Position numbers and translations under genes: made by a program. Of a DNA stretch of 64,000 bases, positions 1-8,574 are shown piece by piece. The stretch comes from Desulfovibrio sp. (GTDB lineage Bacteria > Desulfobacterota > Desulfovibrionia > Desulfovibrionales > Desulfovibrionaceae). The notes under the pieces were generated by a model that worked only from the letters and a program-made list of their open reading frames with translations, was not told the DNA's origin and made no database searches. The DNA is taken from NCBI GenBank assembly GCA_031272715.1, contig JAISTH010000083.1, positions 1 through 64,000 of the forward strand, given 5' to 3'. The first letter of the stretch is position 1. Every line of letters starts with the position of its first letter.

Positions 1-67
1 TGGCGCAGCCGGCGGAAAGCAGCAAAAAGCCCAGGCGGCTTCCCAGCATTTCACGTTGTTGGCTCAT
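1..67 (-). CDS. Sodium-dependent symporter (NSS/SNF family), N-terminus only
   Basis: Only the first 22 codons lie inside the window; the gene continues past position 1. The peptide begins MSQQREMLGSRLGFLLLSAG. This matches the usual opening of bacterial neurotransmitter:sodium symporters, in which a short basic N-terminus with a W/L-G-SR-GF motif leads into the first membrane helix. Members import amino acids or related solutes with sodium at the inner membrane. The start ATG is at 65-67 on the complement and has only a weak Shine-Dalgarno sequence (GGAAACC). The substrate cannot be inferred, and the call rests on this short stretch. Confidence 0.6.
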   Translation of the reverse strand, partial: MSQQREMLGSRLGFLLLSAGCA

Positions 68-167
68 ACGGTTTCCGAAGTGCTTGCCCCGGGCCGGCGT
101 CTGCCGGAATTTTTCCCCGTGGGCGTTGAGGCGATCCACAATAAGGAGAAGCAATGCTCGTGCCGCG

Positions 168-410
168 TCATCGCATGGTCTCCGGCAACGCGGGGCATTC
201 CTTCCGGAGCGCGCCCCATGCACGATCGAAATCCCCGTGCAGGTTGCGCGCGTCCAGTTGGGCCATGTGCTCCAGGTATTCTGCGTCGGACATGTCCTTG
301 GCCTTGCGATGCCATTTGGACACCATGTCGCGCATCGGGCTCGAATACGCCCGGCCGCCGATGGACAGGGCCGCGACGCTGGACATCCGCCTCTTCAAAG
401 TGCTGACCAT
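168..410 (-). CDS. Small hypothetical protein (80 aa)
   Basis: I do not recognise this gene. The start at 410 is chosen because AAGGAGAGGG sits just upstream of the ATG on the complement; an in-frame start at 446 lacks such a site. The 80-residue product is basic at the N-terminus (MVSTLKRRMSS) and has a charged helical C-terminal half containing KDMSDAEYLEHMAQLDARN. There is no signal peptide or membrane segment. It lies between a symporter gene and decayed phage genes, all on the minus strand, so it may be a small prophage-derived or regulatory protein. Function unknown. Confidence 0.5.
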   Translation of the reverse strand: MVSTLKRRMSSVAALSIGGRAYSSPMRDMVSKWHRKAKDMSDAEYLEHMAQLDARNLHGDFDRAWGALRKECPALPETMR

Positions 411-469
411 GGCCCCCTCTCCTTGGCCTTGACCCGTTTCTAGCATCCCCTTCCCGGAATCCGCAAGCC

Positions 470-1075
470 CTACCTCCTCATAAGGTTCGACACGGTCCAG
501 GCGACGCGACCCACCATGGCAATGCGCAAGTCGTCGCAGGCGGACAGCGGCCTGATCACGAGCGCGTCACCTCGGTGGTTGTCGAACGGAACTTCATCTG
601 CGGCCCGGCCTCGGCCTGGTCCACCTCGACCCTCTTGACCATGGCGCCGCCATCCGGGGCATCAGGGACGCAACGAACTCGTCCAAGTCCATCAGGACGA
701 TGTCCTCCGGGCAAAGCGTGGGGACCATGCGCCGAGCGCTGCTGGGCGGGACATCCTGACGGGCCCAGGCCGTCGGGATCCGGACGCTTCGTGAACCCGT
801 CCCATAGGCGGGGAAAACCGGCCTGTCGCAATACCCCAAGCCGCCCAGGAGGCTCTGCTTTCGGGTTCGCAAGCACGAACACAGTGAGGGCGGTTGGCGG
901 CTTAAACTTCCATGCCGCAACGTACCTCGGTGACGGGGGCACTGTCGCCACCGCCATCCTTGGCCTCCACGCTCATCGGCTCCGGGAGCGGCCCTCGGCC
1001 CATCTCCGGCCTCAGGGACTTTCGCAACCATCCGTGGCCGCCCTTGGCACACTAAACCCCGACAATATGCCTCCG
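470..1075 (-). pseudogene. Decayed phage-type LexA/CI-like repressor (S24 peptidase domain)
   Basis: No single frame is open, but pieces in different frames line up as the C-terminal half of an S24-family phage repressor. One frame reads PTLCPEDIVLMDLDEFV, as expected around the catalytic serine/DSM region. The next reads MVKRVEVDQAEAGPQMKF, the region with the catalytic lysine. A third reads VIRPLSACDDLRIAMVGRVAW, the usual C-terminal GRVVW strand. The gene ends at a TAG at 470-472. An upstream piece resembles the linker between HTH and peptidase, and no HTH is readable. At least two frameshifts are needed. This is probably the relic of a prophage next to the tRNA-Leu. Confidence 0.55.
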
Positions 1076-1084
1076 GCAAAGAGA

Positions 1085-1104
1085 AGGCCCCCTAGCGGGG
1101 GCCT
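1085..1104 (-). terminator. GC-rich hairpin downstream of the 1110-1575 remnant
   Basis: A perfect 8-bp stem (AGGCCCCC / GGGGGCCT) closes a four-base TAGC loop. It sits just past the stop codon at 1110 of the minus-strand remnant. On the minus strand it is followed by TCTCTTTG, a weak U-rich tail. It is plausibly an intrinsic terminator. Confidence 0.45.
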
Positions 1105-1109
1105 GAAGA

Positions 1110-1575
1110 TCACTGGACGGGTTGCGCCTTTTCGGGCGGGATCGTGGCCGGCGGGGGGGCCATCAACCGCTGCATGTCCTCCTGGCGCCACTGCTCGGCG
1201 AGCCGCCGGGCCTCCACCTTGACGTTGGCCTCGGTGCCCCGGTCGAGGGCCTTCATGGCCACGTCCCAGTTGCGTTCAAAAACGTAGAGGATGATCATCA
1301 CGCCGATCCCGATCCCGGCAAGAACCCAGCTGATGATGGTCTTTGTCGATGTGCGCACTTCCTGCTTCAGGTCGGCCACGGCCGCCTGAAAGGCATGTTC
1401 TCCAGCATGTCCAGAAGCAGGCGCTGGACGTCCTCGCCCTCCGCCTCCTCCTTCCGGTACTTCTCCCACATGGCAGGGTTGTACACCCATTTGGTATGCC
1501 ACACTCCGTGTCGGGACGCAACAGGTAGAGCAATTCATCGTTTTCGAACGACCACACTCCACATCTGGACAATTC
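1110..1575 (-). pseudogene. Frameshifted phage-like protein with one membrane segment
   Basis: Three frames must be joined. The first reads VWSFENDELLYLLRPDTECG, the second VYNPAMWEKYRKEEAEGEDV then LLLDMLENM, and the third VADLKQEVRTSTKT followed by a hydrophobic helix (IISWVLAGIGIGVMIILYVF) and a charged C-terminal helix. The result is an internal coiled region followed by a single transmembrane anchor. It resembles small structural or accessory proteins of Mu-like prophages, but I cannot name the family. With the decayed repressor beside it, it marks a dead prophage. Confidence 0.5.
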
Positions 1576-1716
1576 TATGGGCGACCTGTGGAATGCGCGC
1601 CATCCGGGCGTGCGGTAACGGGCACGTGAAATTCATGGTGAACCAGTGGGACAGAGAAGCCAAAGATCGGCTGAAGGCTTTCCGACTGATGCGGGCTTGC
1701 AATGGACGCCTTCACG

Positions 1717-2097
1717 CTATCTGTGCCCTTTGAGTTTGACTGGGTAGACCTCATGATTTTCGTCAAGCCAGAGGACATGGAAGATGCTTTTTTCCATGAT
1801 GCCCCAAAGTCTGCATTTCTCCTTGAGCCATAATTGGGTCAATGGAACATCGATTCCGAGCTTCTTGAGGCGGTTCTGGGCCTTCGTGCAGAGTTCGCCT
1901 ACCCGCATAAGGTGGTTGTGCTTTTCGCCATAACACTCCACGGGCGTCTGCCCCTCGAAGTGTTTCAGCCTATCGAGATGAGGGGCGAGGTCGGCAATGG
2001 TAGTTGGCCACGGCATCTCCGCATCCATCTTGCCGAAGCGCCAAGAGATGGTGCTCACCTCTTCCCTAGGAAGTTGAGGCTTCCTCCCCCCGCTCAT
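1717..2097 (-). CDS. Putative Panacea-associated toxin (126 aa)
   Basis: This small protein follows a Panacea-domain gene, and the stop of that gene and this ATG overlap as ATGA (2094-2097), so translation is probably coupled. That arrangement is typical of Panacea toxin-antitoxin pairs, in which the partner is a variable toxin. The sequence opens with TISWRFGKMDAEMPWP and closes with a strand-rich CRLWGIMEKSIFHVLWLDENHEVYP-type segment (R-L-W-G ... FHVLW-D-x-x-H). I have seen such a C-terminus in small uncharacterised proteins near Panacea genes. There is no membrane segment. Toxicity is inferred from context only, and the molecular target is unknown. Confidence 0.6.
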   Translation of the reverse strand: MSGGRKPQLPREEVSTISWRFGKMDAEMPWPTTIADLAPHLDRLKHFEGQTPVECYGEKHNHLMRVGELCTKAQNRLKKLGIDVPLTQLWLKEKCRLWGIMEKSIFHVLWLDENHEVYPVKLKGHR

Positions 2098-2528
2098 TTG
2101 ATCAGCTCGCTGTAGTAGTCCTGCATGGCCTTTGGGGAGATCACCCCCCCCACGTTCTTGGTAAAGGGAACGCCCTTCCTCGCGTCCCTCCAAGGGGGTT
2201 CGAGGTGGGTGTAGTGGACCAGGCTCCACCAAAACTTGTCGCCGTAGGCATCCAGCACGGCATCGACCGATTCGATCTCGTCGTCGGTGAGCTTCGAGGA
2301 GTCACCGCCGGGGATTGCGCCGATCCTGTGCTTATCACCGTAGACCTGATGGAGGTCGGGCGCAACCGGCCCATAGGCCCACGCCTGAATCGTCTCCGGG
2401 AACATCGCCTTCCCCGTCCAGGCCAGATGCCAAGCCTGACAGTAGTAGACGAGCTTCTGTAGCTTGATGGTGGCGAGTCTGCCTTTTTTTTCCAGAATGC
2501 ATTGGGCCACGTCCTTCACGCTGGCCAT
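2094..2528 (-). CDS. Panacea-domain (DUF4065, SocA/GepA-like) antitoxin
   Basis: The protein is 144 aa. It has the hallmarks of the Panacea domain: KLQKLVYYCQAWHLAW near residue 25, a central EAxxxGPV-like AWAYGPVAPDLHQVYG, then a helical C-terminus ending ISPKAMQDYYSELIK. Panacea proteins neutralise unrelated toxins, and in Caulobacter SocA acts as a proteolytic adaptor for SocB. The start at 2528 follows GGAGGTGCCCC. The downstream gene overlaps by 4 bp and is the likely toxin. The pair sits at the 3' side of a tRNA-Leu gene, in a zone of dead phage genes, so it was probably acquired. Two broken relatives occur near 31.6 and 32.2 kb. Confidence 0.85.
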   Translation of the reverse strand: MASVKDVAQCILEKKGRLATIKLQKLVYYCQAWHLAWTGKAMFPETIQAWAYGPVAPDLHQVYGDKHRIGAIPGGDSSKLTDDEIESVDAVLDAYGDKFWWSLVHYTHLEPPWRDARKGVPFTKNVGGVISPKAMQDYYSELIK

Positions 2529-2631
2529 GGGGCACCTCCACGAGCGATCAGGGGCATGCGGCGTTTTCGCACGGTGCACCAACGCAGTGACACGGCAAGG
2601 ACAACGATGCCGCCTTGCCCCGCATGTGCGG

Positions 2632-2717
2632 TGGTGCCGAGAGCGGGACTCGAACCCGCACAGGCATAGCCCACTACCCCCTCAAGATAGCGTGTCTACC
2701 AATTCCACCATCTCGGC
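2632..2717 (-). tRNA. tRNA-Leu (anticodon GAG)
   Basis: This 86-nt gene folds as a class II tRNA. It has a 7-bp acceptor stem (GCCGAGA/TCTCGGC), a T arm with GCGGG TTCGAGT CCCGC, a long variable arm, and an encoded 3' CCA (2632-2634). The anticodon loop TTGAGGG sits on a 5-bp stem, giving anticodon GAG (2681-2683) for CTC/CTT leucine codons. A consensus promoter lies upstream. Phage relics and a toxin-antitoxin pair adjoin its 3' end, as is common for an integration site, but I found no duplicated attachment core. Confidence 0.95.
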
Positions 2718-2837
2718 ATGTCTGTCGACCGCAGGACCTTCGGCCCGCGCGGTCCGCGACGGCACGGATGAGCCCGTTCCCGTGCGGGGAGCGCTGAGGG
2801 ACGCTCCGGATCCGGGGTCTCGACCGTCAAGTAGAAC

Positions 2838-2866
2838 ATTATGCAACAAGTCGGCCATCGCGTCAA
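2838..2866 (-). promoter_or_regulatory. Sigma-70 promoter for tRNA-Leu
   Basis: On the minus strand TTGACG (2861-2866) and CATAAT (2838-2843) are separated by 17 bp. Transcription would start near 2831 and run into the tRNA at 2717. The AT-rich -10 stands out in otherwise GC-rich DNA. Confidence 0.7.
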
Positions 2867-2962
2867 GCATCTGAAAAAAAATGCGCGCAAGGGCCGCCCG
2901 ACACCCGATCCTGGCCGCCGGACGCAATCGGCCGGAGGCGCCGCTGGCGCTCCGGGACGGCC

Positions 2963-5900
2963 TCAGCCGGCATCGGGGTGACGCCGGAGCACTTCTCCCA
3001 GGGCCTTGAGCATCTCCTCCACCATCCTGATCAGCCCATCGTTCCCGGCAAGCACTTTCTGCGCATCCCCGTCCCTGGCCGCGGTCTCCTGTCCTTCCGC
3101 ACATCTTCCCACTTCCCGGGCGCAGACGCCGTAGGCGCTGCCTTTCAGGCCATGGACGGCGACCTGGTACGCCTTGAGGGACGCGGCGTCCACATTCCGC
3201 AGGGTCTCCAGAAGTCCGAGGGTGTGCTGCAGGAACGTGTGCAGCAGGTGCAGGTAGAGTCCGGGATCCCCGTAGGTCGCGATGCCTTCCCTGATGTCCA
3301 GCCCCTCGACGCGCTCGTCGGCCAGATCCGCCACATGCATGGCGTCCGCCCCTGACCTTTCGTCGTGGCCCGGGCGCCTTTCCGCCTCCGCTTCACCTTC
3401 GGCCCCGCCGCCCGTGGCCCCCTCCGGCGCGTCATCCCTGAAACCGCCCCCGGCGTCTTCCTCCGTCTCCGACGATCCCCGGTTCCATTGCGTCAGCACC
3501 GAATCCAGCTGCACGACGTTGATGGGCTTGGAGATGTATCCGTTGAAGCCCTTGGCCAGGAACATGTCCCTGCCCGCGACGAGCACGTTCGCGGTGACCG
3601 CAACGATGGGGACGTTGCGCGCGTAGTCCGTGTCGATGGTCTCCCGGATCAGTCTCGTGGCCTCCACCCCGTCCATGCCCGGCATCATGTGGTCCATGAG
3701 AATGAGATCGTAGCGCGTCCCCCCGTTCCTCACCCTGTCCACGGCCTCCTCACCGCTGCCCACGGAGTCGATCTGCAGCCCGTAGGGCGTCAGCAGTCCC
3801 TCCAGGACCTCCAGATTCGTGGGCACGTCGTCCACCAGCAGCACGTTGCCATGGGGGACGGGGTGACGGACGATGTTCCCTCCGCGCCTGAAGGAGGATG
3901 GCAACCAGAATCGCCGCAATTCCGCCGCGAGTTCCTCTCCCAGAGGCGGGGCGCCGACCGTCCGCTGCACGATGCGGACCGTGAAGACGCTGCCTTTGCC
4001 GTAGACGCTCCGGACGTCGATGGAACCATGCATCAGCTCCACCACCTCCTTGGTGATGGAGAGACCGAGGCCCGTACCCTCGATCCTGCGGTTCTGCTGG
4101 ACGTCGAACTGCTTGAACGCCGTGAAGAGGTCGCCCATGTCGCTTTCGCGGATGCCGCGGCCCGTGTCCTCCACCTCGATGGTCACGGTGACGGCGTCGG
4201 ACTGGTCCAGGTCATCCGCTGCTCCAGGCACCCAGCGCATCCTGAGGACCACGGTTCCCTGCTGGGTGTACTTGATCGCATTGGAGAGCAGGTTGTTCAG
4301 TATCTGCCGCACGCGCATCTCGTCGCCGACAAGACGGCTGGGGAAGTCGCCATTGATGTCGATGACGAAGTCGATGTCCTTCGAGCCGATGCGCAGTGCG
4401 TTCAGCCTGGTGGCATCAGCGATGAGCATCGCGACATCGTACTCGAAGGGATTGAGTTCTATGTTGCCAGCTTCTATCTTGGAGATATCGAGAACGTCAT
4501 TTATGATGCGAATGAGCATCTCTCCAGCCTTGTAGACTTTGTCGATGTAGTTTCGTGTATCTTCATCATTACATTTTCCACGTTGTATCTCGGTAATCCC
4601 AATGATGGCATTTAATGGGGTTCTGATCTCATGGGAAATAGTAGCAAGGAATATGGATTTTGCTTTGTTGGCATGTTTCGCTTCTTCCATCTGCAACTGA
4701 AGATCAAGAGTTTTTTGTTTAACGAGATCTTGTAGTCTGGTTTTCTCTGTCCTATGCCAGTAGAGCGCTATGCCAAGCATGGCGACAAGACATACCATCA
4801 AAAAGATAACCAGCGAAAGCCACCGCATCCTGACTTCAGCCATTTCAGCTCTGTGATCATGGGCCTTGAATGTCCACTTTTGAGATATTGCCTCAGTGTC
4901 AATAAACTTCAATGTCTTGTCAAATATAGACCTCAGAATTTTTTCGTCACTGTTAAATCCGAAGCGTGCAGGGATGCCATAATTAAAGAGATAGCAAGTC
5001 TTTATGTCGGCATTTTCATTATAGTTATGCTCGTTCAGCACCATCTCCTGCAACCCCATCATCATGTCGATCTCGTTGTCACGCAACGCTTTAGCCAGAC
5101 TTGTGTAACTGTCGTACAGCATGACGTTTGTGGTATTTGGGAACCATTCCAAAAAAAGATCGCCAGTCATGTTGTCTTTAATAATTCCGACTTTAGAGTA
5201 AATGATTTCATTTGCATAAATAGACGGATGGCTTAGTTTTGAGAGAAGGGCGCAATGACTTTGATAGTAATCTTTTTTTGACCAAATATAGAACGGCTCA
5301 CGTTCCCTCGATCGCGCCAGGGCGACAATAAGTGACGCATCGCCTTTGCGCAACATCTTCAATATGTTGGACCAATTTTCGTTTTTGTTATTTGCTGGAA
5401 TGAAATTCAGGCCAGTAATATGAGCGATCTCATTTAATATGTCTAGGCCGATGCCTTCCCAATTGTGATTTTCCTCATTATAGAAGGACACAGGATAATT
5501 TGCAGCATCGGCAAAGTATTTAATGGGTATTCTTTCTGTTCTATGTCTATCTATATACTCTCGCTCCACTTCAGTGAGAAGTCTGTGCACCCTCTGTTTT
5601 GAAAAATTTTTCATCCCTTCATTAAAAATACGCGAAATGTATTTTCGCTCCCCACTCATGAGAGCTTTTGATACGATTGATATTATTGACTTGTATTTTT
5701 CGTTTTTTGCTGTCAAAGAGACATTGCTATAGATCGGAGGACTAAATTCAGTCATGATGATCCGCCGATCAATGTCAAAATTGATCTCGGTTCCATCATC
5801 TGAAATAAAAAAATCCACTTCGCCACTTCTCATGGCGTCGTAGATTTCTTGAAAGGTCTTTTTGTAGATGATTCTACTGTTTTCAGGAATTCTTTGCTGT

Positions 5901-6445
5901 ACGAGTTCGTATTCGACGCTGTCGGCAAGAAGGCAGAACCGCACTTCGCGAGTGCGGGCGATGACTTCCATGGCCGGGGTGTCGTCGAGGGAAAGCATCG
6001 TCACGCGACGCGAAACGATGGGCTCGGTCATCAGGTAGGTTCTGAGCCTGCCTGGGGTTCTCGTCATGTCGCCGGTGAAATCGACGTTCCCCGCATCCAG
6101 CCCGTCGACGATCTGCGCCCAGCTCGTCACCGAAGGCCGGAACGACATGGAGAAGAGTCTCGAGAGCCACCGGCAGAAGAGGCTTGTGAAGCCGGCGATG
6201 CCGCCATCCTCGAGGTAAGTCTCGTTCCCCAGGGTCATGGCGTAGACGAAGGGGACCTTCCTCGCCTGCAGTTCCTCGATGTCCCGTATCTCTTCGGCCG
6301 TCACGCCGGGGACCGTGCGGAAGTCCGTGAACAACGGCCCGTCGTGCGTGTCGGCCTGCGACGCGGCCGGCGCGGCCGCCCCCAGCAGGGCGACACAGAG
6401 CGCCGCGCTCGCGAAAAGCGCGCAACGAAAAACGCTGCACCTCAT
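2963..6445 (-). CDS. BvgS/EvgS-like hybrid sensor histidine kinase
   Basis: This 1160-aa protein has an N-terminal signal sequence. Two tandem periplasmic solute-binding (SBP_bac_3-like) domains follow (about 45-285 and 300-535), then one transmembrane helix near 540-562. Next come a coiled HisKA domain with the phospho-His motif TISHEIRTPLNAIIG (about 600), an HATPase domain with DTGRG and GTGLGLSI, and a receiver with acceptor Asp in LILMDHMMPGMDG (about 915). A C-terminal HPt domain carries VHGLKGSAYG (about 1100). It is a complete four-step phosphorelay sensing a periplasmic ligand. The start at 6445 follows GGGGAGAGGG. No response regulator gene adjoins it. Base composition is mosaic: roughly 4440-5930 is markedly AT-rich while both ends are GC-rich. 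Confidence 0.93.
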   Translation of the reverse strand: MRCSVFRCALFASAALCVALLGAAAPAASQADTHDGPLFTDFRTVPGVTAEEIRDIEELQARKVPFVYAMTLGNETYLEDGGIAGFTSLFCRWLSRLFSMSFRPSVTSWAQIVDGLDAGNVDFTGDMTRTPGRLRTYLMTEPIVSRRVTMLSLDDTPAMEVIARTREVRFCLLADSVEYELVQQRIPENSRIIYKKTFQEIYDAMRSGEVDFFISDDGTEINFDIDRRIIMTEFSPPIYSNVSLTAKNEKYKSIISIVSKALMSGERKYISRIFNEGMKNFSKQRVHRLLTEVEREYIDRHRTERIPIKYFADAANYPVSFYNEENHNWEGIGLDILNEIAHITGLNFIPANNKNENWSNILKMLRKGDASLIVALARSREREPFYIWSKKDYYQSHCALLSKLSHPSIYANEIIYSKVGIIKDNMTGDLFLEWFPNTTNVMLYDSYTSLAKALRDNEIDMMMGLQEMVLNEHNYNENADIKTCYLFNYGIPARFGFNSDEKILRSIFDKTLKFIDTEAISQKWTFKAHDHRAEMAEVRMRWLSLVIFLMVCLVAMLGIALYWHRTEKTRLQDLVKQKTLDLQLQMEEAKHANKAKSIFLATISHEIRTPLNAIIGITEIQRGKCNDEDTRNYIDKVYKAGEMLIRIINDVLDISKIEAGNIELNPFEYDVAMLIADATRLNALRIGSKDIDFVIDINGDFPSRLVGDEMRVRQILNNLLSNAIKYTQQGTVVLRMRWVPGAADDLDQSDAVTVTIEVEDTGRGIRESDMGDLFTAFKQFDVQQNRRIEGTGLGLSITKEVVELMHGSIDVRSVYGKGSVFTVRIVQRTVGAPPLGEELAAELRRFWLPSSFRRGGNIVRHPVPHGNVLLVDDVPTNLEVLEGLLTPYGLQIDSVGSGEEAVDRVRNGGTRYDLILMDHMMPGMDGVEATRLIRETIDTDYARNVPIVAVTANVLVAGRDMFLAKGFNGYISKPINVVQLDSVLTQWNRGSSETEEDAGGGFRDDAPEGATGGGAEGEAEAERRPGHDERSGADAMHVADLADERVEGLDIREGIATYGDPGLYLHLLHTFLQHTLGLLETLRNVDAASLKAYQVAVHGLKGSAYGVCAREVGRCAEGQETAARDGDAQKVLAGNDGLIRMVEEMLKALGEVLRRHPDAG

Positions 6446-6501
6446 TGGAACCCTCTCCCCGCTCCGCGGAACGCCCCGCCCCCTCGGGACGCGTTCCGCG
6501 C

Positions 6502-7848
6502 TCACTCCATGTTGTTTCTGGCGTACTCCCGCACGAAGGCCTTGGCGGCCTCCCTGTCCGAGATCACTCCCGCCTTCTGCGCCTCCAGCAACGCCGCCCT
6601 GGTGAGCCCCACGAGGCGTCCTTGAGGAAGGTTGGTCTCCTCCATGATCTCGTTGCCGTTGAGCAGCGGTTCCAGCATCTGCTCCGGGGTCCCCGCCCGG
6701 TCCAGGTATTTCATGTTGTGGTTGAAGGACGTGTTGCTGGCGTTCCGCGCCTTGATGTCGGCCCTGGCCATCGCGATGAGCCGCTTGTGCTCGCCCAGCG
6801 CCATGAAGCGCCTGATGCCCCGGTCGGTGAGCATGAAATGGAAGCGCATGTGGTTGCTCACGAGGTGGCACAGCAGGTCGATGTCCTCGGAGGCGAAGTG
6901 GAGGCGCCGCAGTATCTTGCGGGTGACCTTGGCCCCCACCAGATGGTGCTGGTAGAAGTTCCACTGCCCGTCGAAGTGCTCCCCGGTGTAGAGCTTGCCC
7001 ACGTCGTGGAAGAGCGTGGCCATCGTGCCCAGCCAGTCGTGGTGGAACTCCTCCTCCGGGTAGAGGCGGACGCAGTCCAGCGTGTGCCGGAAGACGGTCT
7101 CCTCGCCTCCCTCTTCATTGCGCCGCTGGCGGATCTGCGAAAGGGCCGCGACCTCGGGGATGAGCCCCTGGAGCAGATGCGCCTCGGACAGGAGTTCGAC
7201 GAACCGATGGATCGACTCCGCAGGGACCTTGCGCCACTCGTCCATGATGTCCCGCGCGGCCACGTAGTCCAGCACTCGCGAGGATGCCCGCAGGATCGCC
7301 AGCCAGGAATTGGGTTCGATGGGCAGTTCGAAGTTCGCGGCGAAGCGCAGGGCCCGCACGGCGAGCAGATAGTTGTGTCGCAGCGTCTCGTCGGGGAGAC
7401 CCGCGATCCTGATGGCGCCGCTCTTGACCTCCTCGAAGCCCGCGTAGGGCCCGGCGTCGTCGATGTGCCCCATCGAGGTGAGACGCATGCGCAGGCGTTC
7501 CTCGGGGTTCAGCATGTCCCTCATCGTCGGCGTGAGCCGGAGCAGGGACAGTTCCGGGTGGGCCGCATCGGCCGTTTCCATGGGATAGAAGCGGAACAGG
7601 AACTGCGTGTCGCCGTCCTTGTCCTTCTCGCTGAGGGTGGCCATCCAGGGGGAACCCGGGGACGCCACGGCGTTGGGGACGAGCTTCGTCAGCGTCTCGA
7701 CGTCGGGGTCGCAAGCCAGGTCGACGGCGACCGTCTCCGCCTTCTCAAGGAGATGCTCCTGGAGCGGGGCGTTCACGACGTAGGCGTCGACGCCGTTTCT
7801 GCACAGGGTCTTGCATATGCCCATGGCCTGTTTGATCGCGTTCTGCAT
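6502..7848 (-). CDS. HD-domain protein with degenerate CCA/poly(A) nucleotidyltransferase head
   Basis: The protein has 448 aa; the start at 7848 follows AAGGAG. The order is that of CCA-adding enzyme or poly(A) polymerase relatives: a nucleotidyltransferase-like head (1-130), an RNA-binding-like helical region with LRHNYLLAVRALRFAANFEL (about 160), and an HD phosphohydrolase domain with LFHDVGKLYTGEHF and NFYQHHLVGA (about 285-310). The head has lost the nucleotide-binding signature. Where active enzymes read GGxVRD, this one reads AYVVNAPLQEHLLE, and no clear DxD follows. It is therefore probably a metal-dependent HD phosphatase or phosphodiesterase with a vestigial transferase domain, not a true CCA enzyme. 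It lies 56 bp upstream of the hybrid kinase gene on the same strand. Confidence 0.75.
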   Translation of the reverse strand: MQNAIKQAMGICKTLCRNGVDAYVVNAPLQEHLLEKAETVAVDLACDPDVETLTKLVPNAVASPGSPWMATLSEKDKDGDTQFLFRFYPMETADAAHPELSLLRLTPTMRDMLNPEERLRMRLTSMGHIDDAGPYAGFEEVKSGAIRIAGLPDETLRHNYLLAVRALRFAANFELPIEPNSWLAILRASSRVLDYVAARDIMDEWRKVPAESIHRFVELLSEAHLLQGLIPEVAALSQIRQRRNEEGGEETVFRHTLDCVRLYPEEEFHHDWLGTMATLFHDVGKLYTGEHFDGQWNFYQHHLVGAKVTRKILRRLHFASEDIDLLCHLVSNHMRFHFMLTDRGIRRFMALGEHKRLIAMARADIKARNASNTSFNHNMKYLDRAGTPEQMLEPLLNGNEIMEETNLPQGRLVGLTRAALLEAQKAGVISDREAAKAFVREYARNNME

Positions 7849-8574
7849 CGTCCACTCCTTCATAAGTAGGCGCAAAGGCAATCGGCACGTTGCCAGCGTC
7901 CCGCATGACGGCCGGCGCGACCGTCCGCACCGTCTTCGGGAAACGGCCTTGTCGGCCGATATCGCGAGAAGGCGCCGGCGGAGACAACCCGAAGGCCGTC
8001 CCCTCTCACGCTTGCCGCACGATTTCGGGCAGTTGCGCGACACCAGCCAATGGCGTGGGGTTGCGGGGCGTCCGGCAAGCATGGGAAAACGTCCGGGGAA
8101 CGTATACCCTCTTTCGACGCCGATGACCACCACCCATCGCGCTCGTGTCGGTTCCGCGCACGGTGGCACGCAATCAGGGCTCCCGGCGCTCGATGGCGCC
8201 CCTGTCGCGTCGGCCGGTCGTGGGGTCCGAAGAGATGGAGAGAGAGGGATGCCCTCGGGACGGGGAGGGCCCGGCACCGTCGCAGGGATCCACGACCACG
8301 ATGTCCTCCGCATGGAACGCGGGGCATGCCGCGCCGCCATATCCCGCTCTCCATCGCCGCAGGATCGGGTGCCTGCCGCATGCGCAGGTTCCCGTGCCCC
8401 CGGCTACACCCTGGCCCATGGGCAAAGTCACGTCCCGTCCGCATCTCCCACGCCATCGTCGCAAACGGAACGCCGGGGCCCGGGAGGCATCCCTGCTCTC
8501 CGACGGCTGCGCCTTGACAGCGAACCGCGGTTGTGGGAGACACCGGGGCACATCTTCAATCCAGGGGGGAGCAC
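7849..8574. other. Intergenic region, 726 bp
   Basis: This divergent intergenic stretch separates the HD protein (minus) from the DUF362 gene (plus). It is GC-rich, its open frames overlap one another, and none has a convincing ribosome site or family resemblance. I see no clear promoter or riboswitch. Confidence 0.4.

Noticed and set aside
1-2600. Intact prophage or integrative element at tRNA-Leu
   Set aside because: No integrase, structural genes or duplicated tRNA 3' end are visible; only decayed fragments.
6502-7848. Calling the HD protein a CCA-adding enzyme
   Set aside because: The catalytic GGxVRD-type motif is absent, so only the fold relationship is supported.
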